Of a stretch of DNA of 64,000 nt, positions 47,785 to 59,875 are shown piece by piece. A program made the position numbers and the translations under genes. The notes beneath the pieces were generated by a model, which worked only from the letters and a program-made list of their open reading frames with translations, was not told the origin of the DNA and did no database searches. Each line of letters begins with the position of its first letter. Position 1 is the stretch's first letter. The DNA is from Caprella mutica (Eukaryota; Arthropoda; Malacostraca; Amphipoda; Caprellidae). The stretch spans positions 186,001 to 250,000 of the forward strand of contig CANNZV010000499.1 of NCBI GenBank assembly GCA_947561585.1, given 5' to 3'.

Positions 47785-48200
47785 CTGGTAGTATTAAAGC
47801 AAATAAAGAGATAAGTTTGGCACTCTTGTAGCTATCATCGTAGATAAGATTAAGTATAAGTACTCCTGCTACTATCATAGTACATAAAAGATAGAGTTGA
47901 TACTACTACTGTAAATTACAATCACGAATCACCGTAAATAAGAGATAGGATTGGTGCCACTTTAAAATACATTCACGGATCACTGTAAATAAGAGGTAGG
48001 GCTGGTACTCTTGTAAATATCAGCGTAAATAAGAGACAGGGCTGGTACTACTCTAACAATCATAGTAAATAAGAGATAGTGTTGGTACTCGGTGTAACTA
48101 CCACCGTAAATAAGAGTTTAGGTTAGAACTCCAATAAATATCACCGTAAATATGAGATAGGTTTGTTACTCTTTTAACTAATAGCGTTAATAAGATATAT
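47785..48200. repeat. ~44 bp tandem repeat, ~9 diverged copies
   Basis: Units read roughly 'gtaaataagagatagggttg' followed by 'gtactcttgtaactatcacc'. Confidence 0.85.
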
Positions 48201-48204
48201 AGTT

Positions 48205-49345
48205 GGAATTATCTACTAACAGAGAAAAGAGTCACTGTGATTTTTTACTATCAGAGAAAAGAGTTACTGTGATGATGAATTATCAGAGAAAAGAGTCACT
48301 GTGATGATGAATTATCAGAGAAAAGAGTCACTGTGATGATGTACTATCAGAGAAAAGACTCACTGTGATGATGTACTATCAGAGAAAACAGTCACTGGGA
48401 TTACGAACTATCGGAAAAAAGTTACTGTGATGATGTAATATCAGAGAAAAGAGTCACTGTGATGATGTACTATCAGAGAAAAGAGTCACTGTGATGATGT
48501 ACTATCAGAGAAAAGAGTCACTGTAATGATATACTATCAGAAAAAAGAGTCACTGGGATGATGTACTATCAGAGAAAAGAGTCACAGTTATGATGTACTA
48601 TCACAGAAAAGAGTCATTGTGATGATGTACTATCAGAGAAAAGTCACTGTGATGATGTTCTATCATAGAAAAGAGTCACTGTAATGATATACTATCAGAG
48701 AAAAGAGTCACAGTGTTGAAGTACTATCAGAGAAAAGAGTCAATGTTGTGTTGTACTATCATACAAAAAAGTCACTGTGATAATGTACTATCAGAGGAAA
48801 GAGGCACAGTGAAGATGTACTCTCATAGAAAAATGTCACTGTGATGATGTACTATCAGAGAAAGAGTAACTTTTTTGAAGTACTATCAGAGAAAAGAGTC
48901 ACTGTGATGATGTACTATCAGAGAAAAGAGTCACTGTGATGTTGTACTATCAGAGAAAAGAGTCACTGTGATGATGTACTATCAGAGAAAAGAGCCAATG
49001 TGATGATGTACTTTCAGAGAAAATTGAGGCACTTTGATGATGTACTATCAGAGAAAAGAGTCAATTTTATGATGTACAATCAGAGAAAAGAGTCACCGTG
49101 TTGATGTACTATCAGAGAAAAGAATCACTGTGATGATGTATTATCAGAGAAAAGAGTCACTACGATGATGTATTATCAGAGAAAAGAGTCACTGTGGTGT
49201 TGTACTATCAGAGAAAAGAGTCACTCTGATGATGTACTATCAGAGAAAAGAGTCTCTGTAATTATGTACTATCAGAGAGAGATTCACAGTGATGATGAAC
49301 TATCATATAAAAGAGTCACAGTAATGATGTACTATCAGAGAAATG
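48205..49345. repeat. 32 bp satellite, ~35 copies
   Basis: The unit is TACTATCAGAGAAAAGAGTC followed by ACTGTGATGATG, with scattered point changes and a few small deletions. A plus-strand frame at 49165-49353 is the repeat translated. Confidence 0.95.
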
Positions 49346-49687
49346 AAAAATAGACCTTATTACCTATTTTATATATTATTCTTGCATGTGTACCTTTAAA
49401 TTTATCAAATGAAATACTATATGATAACTATAAGTACACTACTGGATTGCATCAGCTTATCGCTGTCATGGTAACTTGCACATATTTCAGCTGTTATGCC
49501 ATAGCTAGTCAGTTATCAAGCCCCTATTTTCATAACGGCAAAGTGGCCTATCCAACTGAACTTTTCATTTTTCAGTATATATGCAAAGCGCTGTCGATTA
49601 ACCCACTCTGCCTATCAAAGCTCGAAAATTGAATATTTTGTGGGTTAGGACACACTGTATATTTGCCCTCCAATTCCGGATTTAACC

Positions 49688-49850
49688 CTGATGACTATCA
49701 GAATGTATCGGAAAGTTTGACTATGTGTTTAAAAAAATATATATCATTTATAAACCTGCAGCACTACAAGTTGTTAGTTTAATATACTAAACTAGTGTGT
49801 ACCAAATATCGATTAGAAATATTGAATAATTAAAGATAAATAAATGGTGA
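49688..49850. repeat. Dispersed repeat R2, copy 2
   Basis: It matches 34745-34890, starting 'tatcagaatgtatcggaaag' and going on through 'cactacaagtt' and 'gtgtaccaaat'. Confidence 0.75.
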
Positions 49851-49956
49851 CTGGTATATTCCACCCCGATATATTCCAACCTACAGGTATATTCCGGCCC
49901 GGTAAATTCTACCCCACTTTAAGTGTTAGGTTCGTTTAGTTATTAATATTAGTCAT

Positions 49957-50803
49957 GGGGACCGCCCCCAAAATTTTGAGAAAAATTTATTATTGAAGTT
50001 ATGGTTCTGAAACCTTGCATGTATATATAAAATTGAATTATCTATCGTTTTTGTATATGACATTTTTTCGATTAGACCCATAGAAAACGAGTTATTCGAA
50101 TTTCGAACAAATTTCGAACCATTTTCAAAAACTCTACCTCTGGTTTTTGGTTGAGGCTAGAGCATTGCGGTTTCTTGCATTCGATTCTACAATAAAATTG
50201 CTTTCGATTTTCGATTTTCGAATGGGGTTTCTTAATTTCGACTTTTTCATAAAAAGTAAACCAAAAATTTTGAAAAATAAATTTTGTCGGAAAAAATTTT
50301 CTACAACAAATTCGAAAATCAAAAATCGAAGGCAATCATATTGTAGATATCATTATGGAGTATCGAATGCAAAAAACCGCAATGCTCTAGCTTCAACCAA
50401 AAACAGGGGTAGAGTTTTGAATTACAAGATTTGTAGATCTCAGAATGAGTAGGAATTTCCTTTCAAAGTTTGATCATCTGACACGCAGCATCCATCCACT
50501 TCGAAGGTTTGGGGACAACTGACTAATCTCTCTTTGCATTCATTGGTGTAGGCGTGCTATACTGGTATGTTAGATACCAGATATAGCGATATAATTAATT
50601 ATTACGAATTATAATTGGCTGAGAGATGGTTTTTAGAGTAGATATTGACTCCCTACCCCCCGGCCCACTTTTCCCTTTCTCCCTCTCCCCAGGGGGTTAG
50701 AGTTATACGAGTCCTCTGGTATTTTGCACACACTATAAGAAGGTTATAAAGTAACTATTTACACAATAAAAGAAAATTGAGATTTCTTCAGGGGGCGGTC
50801 TCC
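49957..50803. mobile_element. MITE family M2 with internal palindrome, copy 1
   Basis: The ends GGGGACCGCCCCC (49957-49969) and GGGGGCGGTCTCC (50791-50803) are inverted copies. An inner palindrome pairs 'tagagcattgcggttt' (50158) with 'aaaccgcaatgctcta' (50376). A second, older copy lies at 54030-54660. Short frames on both strands are translations of the palindrome arms. Confidence 0.8.
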
Positions 50804-51069
50804 TTAATAATAGGGGAGAATCGGGTGAGCTCGTACAGCGGGTGAATCCGTACAGGGCCATAACTCAACACCTGTTATGTTCTAACCCGTTGAAACTTGA
50901 GTGATCCTATACATTATAATAACAATCAGTGTGAAACGAATTTCAGCGCGTGACGGTGTGGTATGTTCCTTCAGTGAGAGATCATATATTTTTAGCACTA
51001 AAATGTTATTTTCTCACTACTTGAGCTAAGCCATAACAATTACAATTTACTATCTAAAAACTTTAAATG

Positions 51070-52297
51070 GAATACTATACCTTTACCAATTGAATTTACT
51101 CCAAATGAAATAACATTTCATCAAAGTGAAATATCATTTCATGAAATTGAAATATAATTTCATCAAAGTGAAATATCATTTCATCAAAGTGAAAAACATT
51201 TCATCAAAGTGAAATATAACTTCATCAAAGTGAAATAGAATTTCATTAAAGTGAAATAACAATTCCTCCAAGTGAACTATCAATTCCTCCAAATGAAATA
51301 GCGTTTCCTCCAAATGAAATATCATTTCAGCAGAATAAAACTCGAATCAATATGCAGTCAATTAAATTTATTACGTGAAATTTATTTACATAAAATTTAT
51401 TTACATGATATTTCTTTTCATGAAATTTATTCACATATAAATTTATTTACATTAAATTTCTTTACATGAAATTTATTTACATGAAATTTATTTACATGAA
51501 ATTTATTTACATGAAATTTATTCACATGAAATTTATTTACATGAAAAAAATGTATATAAAATTAGTTTACATGAAAAAAATTCACATAGAATTGTTACAT
51601 AATTTTTCATTAATTTTTTTAGTAATTATTTTTGATACATTTTTGATATATTTTATTTATTATTATTTTACATATTTTTTCTTTTACTATTAATACCCCA
51701 CTAAAATTAATGGGGTAGTATATAAGTAAACTTGAAAAATATGTAAAATTAAATATATATAAAAAAATATTATTTAGTTAATTGATGCAAAGAAGACTGA
51801 ATGAAAATAAATTCATGTAAATAAATTTCATGTAAATAAATTTCATGTAAATAAATTTCATGTAAATAAATTTCATGTAAATAAATTTCATGTATATAAA
51901 TTTCATGTAAATAAATTTCATGTAAATAAATTTCATGTATCTAAATAAATTTCATGTAAATAAATTTCACGTAATAAATTTAATTGACTGCATATTGATT
52001 CGATTTTTATTCTGCTGAAATGATATTTCATTTGGAGGAAACGCTATTTCATTTGGAGGAATTGATAGTTCACTTGGAGGAATTGTTATTTCACTTTGAT
52101 GAAATTCTATTTTACTTTGATGAAGTTATATTTCACTTTGATGAAATGTTTTTTCACTTTGATGAAATGATATTTCACTTTAATGAAATTATATTTCAAT
52201 TTGATGAAATGATATATCACTTTGATGAAATGTTATTTCACTTTGATGAAATGTTATTTCATTTGGAGGAAATTCAATTGGAAAAGGTATAGTATTC
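51070..52297. mobile_element. Foldback-like element FB-4, two-tier palindrome
   Basis: The ends GAATACTATACCTTTACCAA and the inverse of GAATACTATACCTTTTCCAA start two near-perfect inverted arms. From outside inward each arm has a ~19 bp array ('catcaaagtgaaatataatt', 51110-51330 and 52020-52270), a unique block ('gaatcaatatgcagtcaatt'), and a 15 bp array (ATGAAATTTATTTAC, about 51375-51560 and its inverse 51815-51970). The ~250 bp centre is unpaired. Arm similarity is high, suggesting recent origin or homogenisation. Open frames (for example 52020-52292) are repeat translations. Confidence 0.88.
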
Positions 52298-52784
52298 ACT
52301 AGGATATTCTCTACGTATGTAAATGTTAACATTTAGGTAAAACTCATTAATATCTGATGTATTTCATTTTGAAAACTAAAAGGCGATGTGTGGTGTCATC
52401 GTACAAATATGTACGGGCACATCCTCCTCTGTACGGTTTCACCCCATTAATTATGTGCGAATTCACCTCTATATTTATTTTAATATGTATATGGCTCGAC
52501 TATATCCACGTTAAAGAACGGAACAGTATTCTTCCTGTGATGTGGAACAGGCACATAACATCTGGAAAAATGGAACATCAGTACATAAAGCTGCAAAATA
52601 GTATAAAGTTGTTATCCGATGAAGCTGTAAGATGCTACAGAGAGATCCAGAAATGGTTCAGAATTTAATGAGCATAAATTAGAAAAGAAATTTTTTACCA
52701 GCGAAGTATTAAAAGGAATGAATGTGCTGAGAATAGTTCAAATAATTATCAGCGCAAGCAAGTAGAGAATGCGTCATCAACAGA

Positions 52785-53050
52785 GCCTGCCTCACCATCC
52801 ACCGAACATTCTCCTACTCTACCATCCACCGACCCTGCTCTTGCTTCATCATCCACCGAGCCTGCTCTTGCTTCACCATCCACCGAGCCTGCTCTTGCTT
52901 CACCATCCACCGAGCCTGTACCTAGTTCACCATCCTCCGAGCCTTCTCCTACTTCACCATACCGAGCCTGATCCTGCGTCACCATTCAACGAGCCTGCTC
53001 GTGCTTCACCATCCACCGAACATTCTCTCACTTCACCTTCTTCCAAGCCA
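52785..53050. repeat. 27 bp minisatellite encoding (Ser/Thr-Glu-Pro)-rich repeats
   Basis: The unit CACCATCCACCGAGCCTGCT plus CTTGCTT is repeated about nine times. In one plus-strand frame it reads as ALASPSTEP repeats. Because it lies inside the pogo-like element it may be part of a former transposase or linker; alternatively it is just a local expansion. Confidence 0.85.
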
Positions 53051-54029
53051 CAACCAGGACTCTAGATTGAATGTTTCATTTTTAGGAACATCTTTTGAAA
53101 ACATTCAGCCATTTGCAAAACCTCCTCCTAAAATGAGCAACAGCAGAGGCATATAACCAAGAAGGTCAATGATAACAACTGATACCCTAGAAAAGAGTTA
53201 CTGAAAGAGAAACAAATTTCAAGAAAGAAATACTCAAATTCTCCATTTGCAAAGCGTAGGCTAACGATGGAAATTGACGCTCTATAATCTAGTTAGGAAG
53301 ACATCGGCGATGAAGCCTTTTGTGATTTTTTATTATTTCAAAAGGGCTTTAGTCAATTGTAAGGAAACGGCATTGAGGAATTTTGTAATATTTCCCATAA
53401 AGTATATGAAATTCTTACTGAATTTTCCATTTTTCCTCCTTTTTTAGTACTTTACGGAGTGATACTCTCCTCGTGCGAACTCACCTGCCCTTCCGGGTGA
53501 GTTCGTACACACGAATACATATCATTAAAATCGATATCAAGAGACAACCATAAGGTTTTATATTATTTAATTTGTAGTTATAAGCAGTTGAATACCTGAA
53601 GATTCGATTGTGAGTTAGAACGAACTTGTATCCCATATAGTTAAGATTATATAAGCCATGAAAGGAAAAATGTAGGAACTCATTCAGTTCTCCCCTAGTA
53701 TATGTAATACTAGGTAACTTGTATTTTCAACTATATCATATTAAAGCTTTTGCTGGCTAATTACAAGCTTTACATTTATCACTACACATGTGACAAAACG
53801 GCAGAAAGAAAGGTTGTGTGAAAGCATTTATCAGTCGAGGTATTTAGATTTTCCATCAAAAGCTGATTTTCTTCCCTATCGCCAACACTACAGCGACAGT
53901 AATTGTAAGATGAAGTCATATAGTATTTATTGTTATATTTATTTCATTTTGAATTTGGTATTTTAAATTCTTGTAAAAAGTAATGGTTTTTGACCGAAGG
54001 CTCTTTTTACATTTATTTAAAGGCACCAT

Positions 54030-54660
54030 TCCCAGATTTTGAAAAGTTTATTATTATTGAAGCTACGGTTGTGAAACTTTGTACACATTTATAAAATGAA
54101 TTCTAAGATGTTTCTGTGTCATGACATTTTTTCGATGCTACCCATAGAAAACGAATTATTCGAATTTCGAAAAAATTTCGAACAGTGTGTAAATTAATAA
54201 ATGGATACTACAATTTTGTAGCTATGACATTATGGTTTTTTGCATTCGATTCTCCACAAGAATCTCTACAAACTGTGGAAGCGTTTTTTTTTTTTGATGT
54301 TTCGAATTGGTTTTCGAATAATTGGAATTTTTATTGAAAAAAAATTTGAAAAAAATATAAATTTCAAAATTCAATAAACTGAAAAATAATCCGAAAATTA
54401 AATAAAACTCTTCAAGAGCCTGTAGAGAATTCCGGGTTGAATCGAATGCACAAAATTGCAATGCCGTAGCTTCAAAATTGTAAACGCCATAGGCTTTTGA
54501 ATTACAAGATTTTTAGATCTCTGAACTAATAGAAAATCCCATTCAAAGTTTGATAATCTGACACGCTGCATACGACTCATGTGAAGGTTTGCGGGTAACT
54601 GAGGGGCATACCTTAGTGTGCATCTGATTAGTGGCACTTTAGATACCAGATATAGCGAGG
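54030..54660. mobile_element. MITE family M2, copy 2, degenerate
   Basis: It shares with 49957-50803 the blocks 'cccatagaaaacga.ttattc', 'gaatttcgaa', 'aattacaagattt.tagatct' and 'tttgat.atctgacacgc'. The right end runs into a LINE fragment without a terminal repeat. Confidence 0.7.
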
Positions 54661-54716
54661 TAAGTACTATAGATTGAATTTTTCACATCATTTACATCAT
54701 GTATTTTCTAAATATT

Positions 54717-55445
54717 TACAGTGACTGGTGTCCTCAGAAGTATTAATCATTGTGCACCTATCGATATTTTGATTAGGTTATATTATAGTATTGTATATAC
54801 CTATTTGTCATATGTTACTCATGCCTGGGGCGGAGCAGCTGACGTGCATCTCAATCCTCGTGTAGTTATTCAAAAGCGCATAATCAGAACAATAACCTCT
54901 TCTGATTATTTGGCACCATCAACCCTTATTTGCATAAACTGAAATTCTCCGGATTTATGATATTTATAAACTTGCTATCGGCACTCACATGTATAAGCTT
55001 TCCTCCTTAGGCAATATTACTCTCTCATCCCACTCATCATTATAGCACTAGATCTCGCACCAGAACAGTTCCTACTTTTCAAAGATTGTTTCATTGCCAA
55101 AGATCCCTAATTTTTATTGGTCACCAAGAATTTGGAATAGCATTCCATCAGAAATCCAAAACTGGCCAACCATTAAATTTTTTTAAAAGAAATACAAGCA
55201 CTACTTAATCAGGTTTTATGAGCAGTGGATTGTTAAATTTTGATAATCTCTTCACTTTGTTAAGTCCTTATGACTAACTTTTTGTTGCCCTAAAAGTTCA
55301 CCTCGAACATTGAATGGGCTTGAATTTATCTATTTTCCTTTATATTTATATATTTATATTTTTAATTTATCTATTTTTTTCAATATACTTTGTAAAATAC
55401 TCTTATATAATGTACTGTGCTGTTTATAATTAAATAAAAATAATA
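54717..55445 (+). pseudogene. 5'-truncated LINE: RT thumb/C-terminus and 3' UTR
   Basis: The plus strand shows 'LIRLYYSIVYTYLSYVTHAWG' (first 20 residues only relevant) with 'VVIQKRIIRTIT' and 'YLAPS', the thumb-region pattern of CR1/L2/Jockey-type reverse transcriptases. In other frames it continues with 'TRTVPTFQRLFHCQRS'-like and 'IPSEIQNW'-like words to about 55241. The 3' UTR ends at an A/T-rich tail near 55440. Several stops; dead fragment of the same broad LINE class as 31504-34462. Confidence 0.78.
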
Positions 55446-55454
55446 TATTATTAT

Positions 55455-56255
55455 AATTGGGATGATAGTTTTGATCAAAGGACACTTCTTAGTAATGAAA
55501 AGGAAACTCTATTTGATATCTTGACAAACTTTACACTTTACCGACAACCTCTGCAAGACTGAATGTTATCCGGTGTGTCTATCGGCACTGATAGAGCACC
55601 AAAGAAAAAGAATGAGGCACCATCCGTGTGATAGGGATTGGCAACACGACCTACAAATTGTCAGGTGATCGAATTTTAGTACAAAATTTCATCACGTTGG
55701 TTTGGTTTGTGTTTCTAAGAGGTTCCCCGTCAGAAAAATTATAATCGCTTATCATTGACTTTCGATTGGTGATTATAAAATATCTTAAAAAATGATATAT
55801 GATATTGGATCGATTAACATCCAAACGTAAGTACGTTTCTATTTTCTATTTCCCCACAATAAGTTTCTCCTCTTAATCCTCTATGTCCCCACCATAACTT
55901 TTTCCTCTTAATCTTCTATGTCCCCACCATAACTTTCTCTTCTTAATCTTCTATGTGCCCACCATAACTTTCTCCTCTCAATCTTCTATGTCCACACCAT
56001 AACTTTATCCTCTTAATCCTCTATGTCCCCACCATAACTTCCTCCCTCTATCTTTTATTTCCCCACCATAACTTTCCCCTCTTAATTTTCTATGTCCCCA
56101 CCATAACTTTCCTCCCTCAATTTTCTATGCCATATAATAACTTTCCTCTCTTAATCTCCTATGTCCCCACCATAACTTTCCTCTCTTATCTTCAATGTCC
56201 CCACCATAACTTTCCGCTCTTTATCTTTTATGTCCCCACCATAACTTCTCTCCCA
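55455..56255. repeat. Dispersed repeat R3, copy 2, with ~33 bp array
   Basis: Bases 55455-55860 match 35585-35965. The following array has about twelve units of 'cttctatgtccccaccataa' type, roughly three times as many as in copy 1. Confidence 0.88.
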
Positions 56256-57284
56256 ATGTTCATAGCTAATTAGTTCCGTAAGCATATTATCTTGTAATAA
56301 AGTGGCATGCAATACAAACTAACAATGTCCGTAAGAGCTTTAATGTTAGGTACTTCATAGAAATTAGGCACTCATATCGTATATACACAGCGAGAAAATT
56401 AAATTGTGGATTGATTAAACTTCATTTCGTCTCAACAGGCTAATTGATATCAACATATTTATACGAATAGTAAAGAATGGAATGTAATTAACAAAGAGGA
56501 TGATATGTGAGGTACAAAATGGCCTACTAATATTAATAAGAAAATCTTGCTGCTTCAAGCGGAACAGACTGTAATGCATACCATTGTATATATTGTATCA
56601 ATGATGATATATCATTGAAGAAATGAAAGAAACATAAAATGTCTTTGCATTTAACTTACCAGTCTGACAACTATTGAGTTTATATAAAAAATGAACAAGC
56701 CTATACGAAATTTCTCTAACCAAATCGGGCTGACAAAACAATTTAGGTCACTAAAGGACTGTGTGTCAAAGATTCGCTACACAATTGATATATAGGAAAG
56801 CAGCGGTTTGAATTGTGTGTTCTTTTGTCAGTTCATAGCTTTTATAATAAAAATGTACTGAGCAAAATTATATATATCCAAGATTGATAGGAAAAAACTT
56901 ATTATATTGAATGAATTATGTTTGAACTGCGAACGTTTTTCTTGTGGAGCTCAAACTCCACGCTCAGTCTTCAAAGAAAAATATAAAATGAGGTAAGAAA
57001 ATATATAATGAGTTAAGAAAATATATGAGGAGAAAAGCATCTACGTCTTAATGTAAACATATTGCTTTTCTTTAAGATAAATAGTTACTTCCTACATGTT
57101 ACATAAGGTTAGACTCAGGTGGTTTTTAAGCCAATTTATTTATACAATGCCATTGCTTCTCAATGTTTAAATAAAGCAAAGAGGTCCTTTCCTATGCACT
57201 TATTCATTCAATTACTTTAAAAGCTTCATGAAGTACTTTTCCAAATTAGATCCTCTGAGCAATAACTGTAATGGTAATTTCGAA
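56256..57284. other. No recognisable feature
   Basis: Unassigned AT-rich DNA. A short word 'atataatgag.taagaaaat' is repeated near 56985-57020. Confidence 0.4.
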
Positions 57285-57465
57285 TGCTTTTGTCTTGTCT
57301 TTATGGACATTAAACACACCACAAATAGTACATCGTTACAACTTTATAAGTTATGAAATAGTCATGGTGTTGAACTCATTGGAACAATAGTCTTCTTTAT
57401 ATCCTCTATTCAAGATTAATTCACTATTAAAACAACGGACACTCGTAGAGCGCATATTTTCGCCG
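57285..57465. repeat. Dispersed repeat R1, copy 2, left half
   Basis: It matches 205-385 up to 'cgtagagcgcat', then is interrupted by the FB-1 pair. The right half resumes at about 61800 ('cctggataatgaccaatca'). Confidence 0.75.
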
Positions 57466-58880
57466 GGTGTCGACTTTTCGTCGACAGATAATTGAAATAA
57501 ACATCTACTTCGATAGAAGAATGTATCAAACGATCAAATTACAAAATAGAATAATGGTAAAGAGGAAAACTATTAAAAACTATTTCAATCGTTTTTCTAT
57601 TTTAATACTAAACCAAAACTATTCAATAATAACAAATTATTTGTTAGCAATTTTATATTTTTGGGTCGAGTTACGTTTGTGATTTTAAAATTTAAAACAA
57701 TTTTCTCCCATTATTTACATTCATAATAATATGGTCTATATCGTCAGATGTCCACTGTACGATTAGTGCGAGTTTTCGGTAATTGAGTGGTAATCATAGA
57801 TTGAATGGCAAGATATTATTTAAAATCTCGCCGTTGAATGTTTATCGATATTTTAGGTTATTTTTTTTACCAAAAAGTGACTCTTTGAAACCAGTAGTTT
57901 GCTTTGAATAGAAAAAGTTCAGAGTTATTCAAAAAATACTTTTTGTTGTGGAAATGCTTCATTTTCGAGATATAACAATAGGCTTTTAGATAACATATAG
58001 GCTTTTCCACCTTTTAGATTCTTGTTACATGAAATCTTAGTGACATAAAACCGTTAATATAGTTCGCTGTATCCGCTATTTTGTCGTACTTTACACTTCA
58101 TGTGTATGATTGTTTAAAGACCTGATAGGGGAGTTTGGGGCGGGACACCCCCCGATATTCGTATATGTGATTTTATATTTGAAGTAAACTGTAAATGCAC
58201 CTTTCCAGAACCCCAAACTTAACCTAACATATTGGAAACTTAATAGCGCTATAACTCGAAAACGAAGCGTTTTACAACAAATGGTATTCATGAAAAATGT
58301 CTTGAAATGGCTTTTTTACCTATGTAGAGGGTCAAAATATCGAAAATCAGAGGTGAACATACAACACAAATTTACCAAAATTCTCTCCAGGCTCCAAGAA
58401 AAATATGAGTTTATTACATAATGTTGTAGAACTAATATCTCATTATTTATATTCACAAAGTACTTTAAAAGACACCCTCACCCGAGCCAACATAGCAAGA
58501 TACGTACTGATGGCAGTTGTACTACTTACAAACAAAGAATTCAATTTAAGAATGCTCTACAAGTCTACATAATAATATCATCCTTTAGTTTCCAATGATT
58601 TCATTATTTGGTACGATATGTTTTTTAAGTTTTGTTTGGTATTATTAAGTAGTTCTGGTTTAGTATTAAGGTAGAAAAACGATTAACATTTATTTAATAG
58701 TTTTCTTCCTTACTATTTAATAGTTTTCTTCCTTATTATATAATAGTTTTCTTCTATTTTGTAATTTGATCGTTTGATACATTATTCTGTTAAAGTACAT
58801 GTTTTGTAACATTAGAGTGTGTTATTACCACCTTTACAAAATTTCTCGACGAAACGTCTTTCGTCGACAAAACGTTAAGT
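57466..58880 (-). mobile_element. FB-1 copy iii
   Basis: Minus orientation: the right arm ('gggtcgagttacgtt' at 57660) comes first, then the middle ('aaatctcgccgttgaatg' at 57823, 'accaaaaagtgactctttga'), then the left arm and minisatellite. No Helitron is inserted in it. The frame at 58091-58291 is not conserved in the other copies. Confidence 0.75.
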
Positions 58881-59875
58881 CGACAGGACTTTCCGTCGAC
58901 AGGACTTTTCGTCAACAAGACGTTTCGTCGACAAATTTTCGTAAAATGGATATTAACACACTCTAATGTTACAAAACATGTATTTAACAGAATAATGTAT
59001 CACACCATCAAATTTTGAAATAGAATACTGGTAAGGAGGAAAACTATTAAATATACTTCAATCGTTTGTCTACTTTAATACTAAACCAAAACTATTCAAT
59101 AATAAAAAATTATTTTAAAGTAATTGGAAAAATTGTATAGGTAAGACAAAACTAAATGAAATAACTGTATCGACACAGAAAGAGCATTCTTAAATTTAAC
59201 TCTTTGTCTATAAGTAGCCTTGTGTCACAACTGCCTATTAGTATCTTGCCGTGTTGACTTGGGTAAATGTGTCGTTTGAGGAGTACTTTAAGAACATTTA
59301 TAATAATTTATTAGTTTTACAATATTATGTAATAAGCTCATATTTTTCATGGATGATCACAAATTCGAAGATGGGATATCGTTCGATAACTCTGAACTTT
59401 TTGTATTTTAAAACAAACTACTGGTTTCAAAGAGTCACTTTTTGGTAAAACAATAACCTAAGTATTAATGAACATTCAACGGCAAGTTTTTTTTATATTA
59501 AATCTTGACTTTTAATCTAGGATTGACACTAAATTACAGAAAAACTGCAGTAGCCGAACAATGGACATTTACCAACTGAAAATGACTTGTCAATTACAAA
59601 TCCGACGTTATAAATCATATTATTATTGGTACAGTACCTGTTATTGAATCTGTTTTATATTCGAATTATTAATGTATGTATTATGGTACCAATATTTATT
59701 CTGATTAAACAGAAAAATCTTTCAAAAGTCAAAATATAAATTTAAATTTTCAAATAATTAGTGTCAATATTATTGTAGCCCGTAGTCATGATACTGCCAC
59801 AAATGATTTGTTTTTCCTTTTAATATGTATTTCTTAATAAACATTTGACACACGGACGGCCGCGGCACTTATTAT

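Larger units (their letters stand above)
47420..49670. mobile_element. TIR-bounded element filled with satellite arrays
   Basis: A 24 bp sequence starting GAGGGCAAATATACAGAGTG at 47420 is present as its inverse at 49647-49670 with one mismatch. Between them lie a 44 bp array, a 32 bp array and little else (47455-47780 and 49350-49640 unassigned). Some subterminal words ('cagagtgg.tta') also recur at both ends. This looks like a non-autonomous DNA transposon whose interior is satellite. The superfamily and target duplication were not determined. Confidence 0.6.
50813..53695. mobile_element. pogo/Tigger-like DNA element with an FB insertion
   Basis: The ends GGGGAGAATCGGGTGAGC (50813) and the inverse of GGGGAGAACTGAATGAGT (53695) are flanked by TA on both sides. 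The subterminal words 'gggtgagctcgtac', 'gggtgaatccgtac' and, at the other end, 'gggtgagttcgtac' recur, as is common in Tigger/pogo ends. It contains FB-4 (51070-52297). On the plus strand at 52540-52660, 'VEQAHNIWKNGTSVHKAAK' resembles a psq/CENP-B-type helix-turn-helix start but is soon stopped, so a transposase remnant is possible, not proven. Confidence 0.6.

Noticed and set aside
48205..49345. Regular 32 bp repeats that could suggest a CRISPR array
   Set aside because: Units are contiguous with no unique spacers, and the context is eukaryotic; it is a satellite.
51060..52306. Target duplication of FB-4
   Set aside because: The nine bases on either side (CTTTAAATG and ACTAGGATA) do not match.
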